Assembly: GCA_038230895.1 (NCBI GenBank)
Contig: JBBRMJ010000008.1
Span: 1 to 55,345, forward strand
Reading direction: 5' to 3'
DNA length: 55,345 nucleotides
Source of the DNA: JAJXTN01 sp038230895
GTDB taxonomy: Bacteria > Patescibacteriota > Saccharimonadia > Saccharimonadales > UBA4665
In this document: positions 49,386 through 55,345 of the stretch, piece by piece
Layout: every line of letters starts with the position of its first letter
Numbering within the stretch: the first letter of the stretch is position 1
Program-made: the position numbers and the translations under genes
Notes under the pieces: generated by a model
Database searches by the model: none
What the model was told of the DNA's origin: nothing
The model's input: only the letters and a program-made list of their open reading frames with translations

Positions 49386-51152
49386 ATGGGAGAATTAGCA
49401 GCTCAAGAGCAAGTGCGAACAGATGATATGGCAATGGCCACACAAGAGATGGTCGCCCAAACTACCACTCCAGAAATAGAACCCGGCTCAGCCGGCAACG
49501 CCCTGATCTCCGTATATGACAAAGAGGGCATCGTCGAATTCGCCGCTGGCTTAGTCAAATTGGGCTGGAACCTAATCGCTTCAGGTGGCACCGAAGACAG
49601 AATTAGCGACGCTGGCATTGCTGTTATGGATGTCGCCGAGCTTGTTGGTGGTAAAGCTATCTTGGGTCACCGGGTTGTCACGCTGTCTCGAGAAGTAGGC
49701 GCTGGTCTGCTGGCTGACATGTCTGAGCCAAAAGATCTGGAAGAGCTAGAAGCGCTCGGCATACCTGTTCTTGGTATGGTATGTGTCGACATGTACCCGC
49801 TGGAGGAAGAGATCGCCAAGCCAGACTCGACGCCAGCGAGTGTAAGAGCGAAGACTGACATAGGCGGCCCAACCATGCTCCGTGAAGGCGCCAAGGGTGG
49901 TCGTATCGTGCTGTCCCTACAGTCACAACGCCAAGAAGTATTGGTATGGCTGCAGGCGGACAAACCTGATGAAGCGGCCATGTTGGGACAACTTGAAGCA
50001 ACTGCTGAGTATGAGGCTCACCGTTACACAGGCCCTCTCGTACGCTACCTAGGCAAAGAATCGGTGGTCTCATTCACCGCCAAACTGCATACTCCCCTAG
50101 CCTATGGCGAAAATAAGGCACAAGTTCCAGCCGGGCTATATGCTGATAACCGGGTGAATATCGATCCGCTCGGCCTAGACCAGTTCGAGCAGATTCAAGG
50201 TAACCTGGCAGGCTACAACAACTACACAGACATCGATCGTATGCTACAAACTGCCACCCACATCGCTGCAGGTTTCAGTACCAATTTTGGTGAAGTGCCA
50301 GCGCTTGCTATAGCTGTTAAGCATGGCAATTCCTGTGGTACAGGTGTAGGTGAAGCTCTCCTTGAGGCCGTTGAAAAAGCTATTGAAGGCGACACTCGAG
50401 CTATATTCGGCGGTTTGGTAATGGTCAATGGCGAGATTGACGCAGAAATTGCAACAGCTCTCATGGATCACGCTAATGACGGCAAAGGACGCCGGTTGTT
50501 AGATGGCGTGGTAGCATCATCGGTAACTGACGAAGCGCTTTTAATACTAAACCGAAAGAAATTGCGTGTTTTCGTTAACCCTGCGCTGGCTAGTCTAGAT
50601 GGTGCATCAATTGACCAAAGTCGCAAGTTTCGACAGGTACGTGGTGGGGTACTAGCTCAGCCCAATTACACCTTTGTGCAAGATTTCTCGCACCCGGAGA
50701 TGGCCTTTCATGGGGAGGTACCGAGCGAAGGGCTACAAAGGGATGCATTACTGGCCTGGGCCATCGGCTGTACCAGCAATAGCAACACCATCACTTTGGT
50801 GAAGGATGGCAAATTAATTGGTAACGGCGTCGGCCAACACGATCGTATTGGCGCTGGTCAATTGGCCATCACAAGGACAACAATTGAGACGCCTGAAGTT
50901 GGAGAAACTGAGACCGAATTGATCCTGCACGTAACAGTGGATAAGGAAAAACTGAAAGGCACAGTGGCCTACAGTGACAGTTTCTATCCATTCCCTGATG
51001 GTCCAGCTTTGCTGGCAAAGGCCGGCGTCAAAGTAATTTTGACTTCCAGGGGTTCAGTCCAAGATGAAGAGGTGATGAATACCCTGAACGATGCCGGAGT
51101 GAGTGTTATGACCATGCCCGACGAAATCGCTCGTGGTTTCTTCGGACACTAG
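49386..51152 (+). CDS. purH: Bifunctional AICAR transformylase/IMP cyclohydrolase
   Basis: A 588-residue PurH that performs the last two steps of IMP synthesis. The N-terminal cyclohydrolase domain (about 40-240) has ALISVYDKEGIVEFAAGL, LIASGGTEDRISDAGI and KTDIGGPTMLREGAKG. The C-terminal transformylase has VKHGNSCGTGVGEALLEA (Lys-His pair) and AIGCTSNSNTITLVKDGKLIG. The frame is open from 49356, but AGGAGG before ATG 49386 marks the start. About 40 extra residues (Gln/Ala/Thr/Glu-rich) precede the normal beginning. No other purine gene is nearby, so AICAR must come from elsewhere. The TAG stop lies 9 bp from the convergent murF-like gene. Confidence 0.93.
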   Translation: MGELAAQEQVRTDDMAMATQEMVAQTTTPEIEPGSAGNALISVYDKEGIVEFAAGLVKLGWNLIASGGTEDRISDAGIAVMDVAELVGGKAILGHRVVTLSREVGAGLLADMSEPKDLEELEALGIPVLGMVCVDMYPLEEEIAKPDSTPASVRAKTDIGGPTMLREGAKGGRIVLSLQSQRQEVLVWLQADKPDEAAMLGQLEATAEYEAHRYTGPLVRYLGKESVVSFTAKLHTPLAYGENKAQVPAGLYADNRVNIDPLGLDQFEQIQGNLAGYNNYTDIDRMLQTATHIAAGFSTNFGEVPALAIAVKHGNSCGTGVGEALLEAVEKAIEGDTRAIFGGLVMVNGEIDAEIATALMDHANDGKGRRLLDGVVASSVTDEALLILNRKKLRVFVNPALASLDGASIDQSRKFRQVRGGVLAQPNYTFVQDFSHPEMAFHGEVPSEGLQRDALLAWAIGCTSNSNTITLVKDGKLIGNGVGQHDRIGAGQLAITRTTIETPEVGETETELILHVTVDKEKLKGTVAYSDSFYPFPDGPALLAKAGVKVILTSRGSVQDEEVMNTLNDAGVSVMTMPDEIARGFFGH

Positions 51153-51161
51153 ACAGAGAGT

Positions 51162-52601
51162 CTAGGCGTAGTTGTCAGTCCAGTCGTTTTGCATCAGGAC
51201 GAGGTCACCGGCGGCTACCAAGTGTGACAGATTGGTGTAGAACTCTAAGGGCTCGGGCTCGATCCGCAGTTCACCTTTGAATTTGCCTTCGGTCAGGCCG
51301 CTCTCGATGAAAGCGGTAACTGAATTGCGCATCAGGACCACCATATCCGGCTTGGCGGCGGCGATCAATCGACCCATCTCGATGTGAACGTTTTCGGTCT
51401 CTGGACCTTGGTCGACTAGGCCAGGTGAAACATAAATCTTCCGCTTGGCTTTCAGATCAGCCAACAACTGCGTGCCGGCTCGGATGCCTTCAAGATTGCC
51501 ATTGTACGTATCATCGATGACCCAGGCACCTGAGAGTTGATAGGGCTGCATTCGGTGTTCGAACGGCTGCGTATTAGCGACACCGGCCTGCACTTGCTTG
51601 GTGGTCAGGCCAAGTTCTAGGCCGAGAGCCACGACCAGTGACAGATAGCCGACTTGATGGCGACCGAGTAGTTTGGTCTGTAGCTTGAGGCTATCCTTGC
51701 CTTTTTTGAGCGTGAAACTAGTGCCCTCCAGTGAGACACTGATATTCTGGGCCGTCCAGCCCAGTGCGCCGTGACTGTTGAAAAGCTTATAGGTTCGGCG
51801 CAGGAAAGGCTTTACGCTAGCCGACTCATCATTCACGTAAACGTGCTCGCCACGCAGATACTCGGCCACGGAGAAGATGTCTTTGCCGGCGGCTTTCAGG
51901 GTTTTATAACGATCGAGATGAGCCGGTGCTAGACCAGTAATGATGGCGTGGGTCGGCTTCGTAATTGCGGCGAAGCGGGCCACATCACCCGGCTGCCCTT
52001 CACCGTATTCGATAATCAAAACATCTTCGTCACCGGCTAACTTCTGGGCGAAAACAGCGTGACTGCTGCTGACATTCTTGTTGGCCGGCGTGGCGGCGAC
52101 TTTCAGGCCCTCACTGAGCACGGTGTTGAGCAGCTCTTTCATGGTAGTTTTGCCGTAACTGCCGGCGACGGCGATTTTGACCGCAGAGTGTTTGGCGAAG
52201 GTTTTACGCGAGTGCGTTATCGACCGTCGGACTTTGGGCTTCACAATTATCAAGCTGCCGAGTATGAGTGGCAGGAGGACGACGTGCGCCCAAAGTACCG
52301 GGATAACGATCAGCGCGGCAACCCCGAAGGCCACCCCACCGATCAAGCCTTGTGACAGTCCGAGATAGATAAGTAGCCCACCAAAGCCAATTTGCAGCAG
52401 CGTACCAACCCGTAGTAGCGCGAGCAATAAGCGGGCCGCTTTGGTTCGTTCAAGACTGCGACGGTGCATGACATCACCGAAATCATGCGTTCGCCAGTAC
52501 CACTGTAGATAAGGTTTGGGCTGATATTCGACATTCTGAAGCATATAGACCAATGTCCGCAGATAGCCAGGACGATAGAGACTGAGGAAGCCTTTGATCA
52601 T
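51162..52601 (-). CDS. murF: MurF-like Mur ligase with membrane N-terminus
   Basis: A 479-residue Mur ligase that most likely adds D-Ala-D-Ala to UDP-MurNAc-tripeptide. The first 140 residues contain three or four hydrophobic segments (ALLRVGTLLQIGFGGLLIYL, VAFGVAALIVIPVLWA, VLLPLILGSLIIV), which normal MurF lacks; the catalytic part follows with the P-loop AVAGSYGKTTMKELL, then EYGEGQPGD, TGLAPAHLDRYK and FEHRMQPYQ. The C-terminal domain has IDDTYNGNLEGI. Membrane-fused MurF-like proteins are known from CPR and some Actinobacteria. The ddl gene is 2 kb away. Start overlaps the hydrolase stop by 4 bp. MurT-type or other Mur ligases are possible. Confidence 0.85.
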   Translation of the reverse strand: MIKGFLSLYRPGYLRTLVYMLQNVEYQPKPYLQWYWRTHDFGDVMHRRSLERTKAARLLLALLRVGTLLQIGFGGLLIYLGLSQGLIGGVAFGVAALIVIPVLWAHVVLLPLILGSLIIVKPKVRRSITHSRKTFAKHSAVKIAVAGSYGKTTMKELLNTVLSEGLKVAATPANKNVSSSHAVFAQKLAGDEDVLIIEYGEGQPGDVARFAAITKPTHAIITGLAPAHLDRYKTLKAAGKDIFSVAEYLRGEHVYVNDESASVKPFLRRTYKLFNSHGALGWTAQNISVSLEGTSFTLKKGKDSLKLQTKLLGRHQVGYLSLVVALGLELGLTTKQVQAGVANTQPFEHRMQPYQLSGAWVIDDTYNGNLEGIRAGTQLLADLKAKRKIYVSPGLVDQGPETENVHIEMGRLIAAAKPDMVVLMRNSVTAFIESGLTEGKFKGELRIEPEPLEFYTNLSHLVAAGDLVLMQNDWTDNYA

Positions 52602-53347
52602 TTCAAAAAGTCCTCGACGAGCTTGTTAACCGCAGCTGGTTGCTCGACATGGAGGAAGTGGCCAGCATCGGTGATAATTTCCAGCTTCGAGTTCTTAATC
52701 AGCTGATGGTACTTTCGACCATCGGCTAGTGGTACCGCTCGATCATGATCAGCGTAGATTAATAGGGTCGGTAGTTTCAGTTTGGCGGCGTCAACCTGAA
52801 CATCTTGGCGCACAGATTTTTTAAATGTAGCCTGGAGCTCGGGTACGACTAACATGTCGGAGCCAACCGTTCCATATAAACTTTTACGTAAATTCTGGCG
52901 TTGGCGCTCAGGCAGCCACAGTGTTGCGAGATTACCCGTCTTCGCGACGACTTTCAAGGCTAAGCGCTGGACGTGACGACGATTGCGGATACCAGCAGCG
53001 GCCATGAGTACCAATTTGTCAGCTTTCAGACTACCCAGTGATAGGCCTCTGATGGCGATAGCACCGCCGTTGGAGTGGCCGACGATGGCATATACTTTGC
53101 AGTCCAGCTTTTGTAAGACGTCAGCGACGAAAGCGGCGTAATTGTCCAGATCCCAGATAGTAGTCGGTGCCTGCGTAGTTCCGAAACCTGGCAAGTCTAT
53201 GGCAAGTACTTGAAACTGCCTCGCCAGATGAACCTGTAAGCCCGCGAGACCACGTGCGCTATCACCCCAGCCATGTAGTAGCACCACCAACTTCCCCTTG
53301 CCGGTCAACTCGTAATGCGTCAAGAGGTCATTGACGATAATATTCAT
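52598..53347 (-). CDS. Alpha/beta hydrolase
   Basis: A 249-residue soluble hydrolase. It has an oxyanion-hole HGWG motif (VLLHGWGDSARGL), the nucleophile elbow GHSNGG (Ser in AIVGHSNGGAIAI), the acid Asp in IYADHDRAVP and the His in TDAGHFLHVE. The substrate is unknown; esters or lactones are typical. A TATACT box ends 7 nt before the ATG, with no Shine-Dalgarno, so it has its own leaderless promoter. Its stop overlaps the murF-like start by 4 bp, indicating co-transcription with it. Confidence 0.9.
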   Translation of the reverse strand: MNIIVNDLLTHYELTGKGKLVVLLHGWGDSARGLAGLQVHLARQFQVLAIDLPGFGTTQAPTTIWDLDNYAAFVADVLQKLDCKVYAIVGHSNGGAIAIRGLSLGSLKADKLVLMAAAGIRNRRHVQRLALKVVAKTGNLATLWLPERQRQNLRKSLYGTVGSDMLVVPELQATFKKSVRQDVQVDAAKLKLPTLLIYADHDRAVPLADGRKYHQLIKNSKLEIITDAGHFLHVEQPAAVNKLVEDFLK

Positions 53348-53354
53348 ATCTATC

Positions 53355-53360
53355 AGTATA
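53355..53360 (-). promoter_or_regulatory. -10 box of hydrolase-murF pair, leaderless type
   Basis: Minus-strand TATACT ending 7 nt before ATG 53347. The box lies in the 20-bp gap after the preceding gene's stop. Confidence 0.5.
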
Positions 53361-53367
53361 GCAAGCG

Positions 53368-55029
53368 CTAATGCGCCGTAGTTTTGGCACCGCCAGCACT
53401 AAGACCGGTGATGAAGCTACTGAGATTGATGCCGCTGCCAGCGGTCTTGGTTTGCAGTTCAGTTATCACCTGTAGTGCAGGCTTCGCACCGCTAGGTGCA
53501 ACGATAGATAGCGCGTCGTAGTTCAATGTCAACGTACCATTCCCGGTGACGCCGCTCTTGGCATCCTTAGCCGTAGGATTCGACGCCAGTTTGACGATGC
53601 GCCGATGTGCTTTGTCGACCCAAATGGTTAGTGCTGTTTGGCCATGGTCACCACTGGTGGTCGGCACGCTGGTCGATGAGCTACCTTTCGTACAATCTTT
53701 GGTTGTTTTAAACAGCGACAAGCCCTGCAAATTATTACTATATTTTGCCAGCTTGTCGTTGTCTACACTGAGCACGAATTTATCGGTCGCCGCGCCACTT
53801 ACACTATCGCTTGTTTTGCTCTTGACGGTGGCAAATGGCTGTTTGTCGTATTGATCACTCAGCAATTGAAGATCGCCTTTCGTGAACGACCAGCTACTGT
53901 CTAGCACACAGCTGGCACCAGCTTGTTTGAGGATGGTGCTGTCGATTTCAATCCATTGATTGGCAAGCTCGCTATTCACCGCTGTTGCAAATGGTACGGC
54001 ATTGGGGTCAAATGTCTTGATAAGACCAACGATTGTGGTGAGATCACCGACTTTTAGATAGACATTTTGGTCGATCAAGCGGGCTTCAAATGACACTTCA
54101 GTGCCAGAGATAATGATATTCATCTGGATATCTGCCGCTTTCTTGGCAGTGTCTGCACTCGCGGTTACGACCGTTTTATAGGCAGCAGATGGCGCGCTAC
54201 CCTCGATACTACCTTTAACTGTCACCTGTGGGGATTGCAAACTGTTAACGAGAGCTGCTTTTAGGACGTTTTCTGGTTTATTCGGTAACACCATGCCGAA
54301 ATAGGCAGCAGCTGAGCCACCACCGACAAGTAGGACTGCTGCCAACACCATAACAAGCGTCTTCAATGAGCGGCGCTTGGTGATACGGAGGCTACCGTTT
54401 GCAGCGAGAGGCTGAGGTGTCGAGGCAGCCTGGTCTGGCCAACCTTGACCAACTACCGGTGTGGGCATTCCACTTACATCAGCTGGAGCGGGCGACACTT
54501 GATCGGGTATGGCAAGACTTGTCGGTGCAGGCGGCATGATGTCGGCTAACATACTTGGCTTGGGTGCATTAGCAGGTGGCCAGCTCGTAACAACCGGTGC
54601 GACGAGGGGTGTCAGTATGGCTACCTCGGGGGCAGCTGGCTCGATTGGTGCGGGATCAGTACCGATTGTAGGCGACGTTGGCATTGTCCACGCTGTCAGT
54701 CCGCCCGGCACCTCAGCCTCGTTTGCAGTATCAGGAGCTGGAGTTGCCCAGGTTGTGGTGCCGACTGGGCTTGCTGGAGCTGGCTGTGGGCTGACAAATA
54801 CAGGAGCTTCTGGCGTAGCCGTCGGCGCAACCAGGGTCGGCTCATCATTCACCATAATCTTCATGGGGCTGACAATCATCGGCGCTGACTGGCTTGCATC
54901 AGCCATTGCTACAGTTTCAGACGGGATTTCAGGAGTACTAGTATCTGAATCTGCGCCCGGATTGAACACAGGAGGCGTCACCGTGGATGGCTCTGCAGCA
55001 GTCCCATCAGACAGCGGAACAATATCCAC
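53368..55029 (-). CDS. Proline-rich membrane-anchored hypothetical protein
   Basis: A 553-residue protein. The first 220 residues are low-complexity, rich in Pro, Ala, Thr and Val, likely disordered and cytoplasmic. A membrane helix follows (about 229-250, LKTLVMVLAAVLLVGGGSAAAYFG), then an extracellular domain of about 300 residues with alternating strands (VLKAALVNSLQSPQVTVKGSIEGSA; IWVDKAHRRIVKLA). The latter pattern recalls lipoprotein-fold proteins such as LppX or LolA-like carriers, but this is only an impression. It starts at GTG 55029 with a GGAG Shine-Dalgarno. The promoter is at 55072-55099. Confidence 0.7.
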   Translation of the reverse strand: MDIVPLSDGTAAEPSTVTPPVFNPGADSDTSTPEIPSETVAMADASQSAPMIVSPMKIMVNDEPTLVAPTATPEAPVFVSPQPAPASPVGTTTWATPAPDTANEAEVPGGLTAWTMPTSPTIGTDPAPIEPAAPEVAILTPLVAPVVTSWPPANAPKPSMLADIMPPAPTSLAIPDQVSPAPADVSGMPTPVVGQGWPDQAASTPQPLAANGSLRITKRRSLKTLVMVLAAVLLVGGGSAAAYFGMVLPNKPENVLKAALVNSLQSPQVTVKGSIEGSAPSAAYKTVVTASADTAKKAADIQMNIIISGTEVSFEARLIDQNVYLKVGDLTTIVGLIKTFDPNAVPFATAVNSELANQWIEIDSTILKQAGASCVLDSSWSFTKGDLQLLSDQYDKQPFATVKSKTSDSVSGAATDKFVLSVDNDKLAKYSNNLQGLSLFKTTKDCTKGSSSTSVPTTSGDHGQTALTIWVDKAHRRIVKLASNPTAKDAKSGVTGNGTLTLNYDALSIVAPSGAKPALQVITELQTKTAGSGINLSSFITGLSAGGAKTTAH

Positions 55030-55071
55030 GCAAAACTCCTTCGGTACTTCTTAATATCATGCTTATGTTTG

Positions 55072-55099
55072 ATTATACAGAAATTGGACAGTTCGCCAA
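55072..55099 (-). promoter_or_regulatory. Promoter of the 53368-55029 gene
   Basis: On the minus strand, TTGGCG (55094-55099), a 16-bp spacer and TATAAT (55072-55077), with a leader of about 35-40 nt carrying GAAGGAG before GTG 55029. Confidence 0.55.
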
Positions 55100-55118
55100 A
55101 TAAACTAGAAGTGTTAAG

Positions 55119-55345
55119 GACTCCCCTTAGTGGCCTTCTGGGTGCTCGTATTCCGGTAGGCTGTTCTATTGCCGGGCTTGCCACTGGCAATCCCGTTCAA
55201 GTCCCAGCCTGGCCACAACCTAAATGACTCCCCACAGTGGGCCTTCTGGGTGCTCGTATTCCGGTAGGCTGTTCTATTGCCGGGCTTGCCACTGGCAATC
55301 CCGTTCAAGTCCCAGCCTGGCCACAACCTAAATGACTCCCCACAG
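55119..55345. repeat. Tandem array of 108-bp repeats at the window end
   Basis: Unit one covers 55119-55225, unit two 55226-55333, and a third starts at 55334 and is cut by the window end. A 103-bp stretch (55135-55237) is identical to 55243-55345. The first unit differs in CTTAGTGG-CC versus CACAGTGGGCC. Each unit can fold: CGGG.TTGCC/GGCAA.CCCG is a strong hairpin, and CTGGG/CCCAG plus GTGGCC/GGCCAC can close a longer stem; TTCAAGT resembles a tRNA T-loop, but the T-stem does not pair. The unit length divides by three, and the minus strand is open through both copies. Function unknown. Confidence 0.8.

Noticed and set aside
54509..55054. 181-residue plus-strand ORF
   Set aside because: It is the antisense of the proline/alanine-rich start of the 53368-55029 gene; its Gly/Val/Ala bias mirrors that low-complexity sequence.
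55130..55216. tRNA gene in the 108-bp repeat
   Set aside because: The TTCAAGT T-loop and a GTGGCC/GGCCAC acceptor-like stem are suggestive, but the bases before TTCAAGT (TCCCG) do not pair with CCCAG after it, and no D-arm or anticodon arm can be drawn.

Overview
The window looks like part of a chromosome of a soil- or water-type Saccharibacteria (TM7, Patescibacteria/CPR) or close relative. This assignment is an inference. It rests on a small translation-gene block with CPR-like traits (an S16 with a long acidic tail, KhpA, TrmD, a 48-residue L32, LeuS), Gram-positive style wall genes (Ddl, a membrane-anchored MurF-like ligase, a NodB deacetylase), many signal-peptide surface proteins, and an aerobic bo3-type terminal oxidase. 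No rRNA, convincing tRNA, CRISPR array or transposase was found.

Layout. 1-1100: weak degenerate repeats and one uncertain ORF. 1116-6546: a seven-gene, fully overlapping + strand operon idi-crtE-crtB-crtI-crtYe-crtYf-crtEb, a complete set for a cyclic C50 carotenoid in the Corynebacterium gene order. 6.5-14.6 kb: accessory region with a DUF2277 gene and the relic of a second one, a lipoprotein, two paralogous secreted TIM-barrel-like proteins, a zinc deaminase, two intact VOC proteins, a PhnB-type VOC gene broken by one in-frame UAG, and a tandem pair of stand-alone receiver proteins. 14.8-19.5 kb: secreted beta-propeller protein, DUF998 membrane protein, secreted phosphoesterase, SIMPL protein. 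19.5-25.6 kb: an Nramp-family transporter with an altered metal site, then cyoABCDE. 25.7-29.8 kb: a GH13 branching-enzyme-like protein, a PGPGW membrane protein and a two-component system.

29.8-37.6 kb: a minus-strand block of cell-surface genes. It has two DUF916-like, C-terminally anchored proteins, a large 860-residue surface protein, two proteins ending in similar aromatic-terminated strands, and a SemiSWEET. 37.7-38.4 kb: a gene with a near-perfect leaderless promoter, broken by one UAG at codon 21. 38.5-40.8 kb: a nickel superoxide dismutase with its S26 maturation peptidase, and trmD. 41.3-47.1 kb: khpA, rpsP, rnc, a nudix hydrolase, nusB, rpmF (too short for ordinary ORF calling) and leuS. 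47.2-55.0 kb: deacetylase, ddl, purH (+), murF-like, an alpha/beta hydrolase and a proline-rich membrane protein. The window ends inside a tandem array of 108-bp repeats.

How the parts fit. The carotenoid operon, quinol oxidase and nickel SOD together suggest a cell equipped for oxygen and oxidative or light stress. Many genes lack a Shine-Dalgarno and instead have a TATACT/TATAAT-like -10 box ending 6-8 nt before the start codon. This suggests that leaderless mRNAs are common here and helps to fix several starts.
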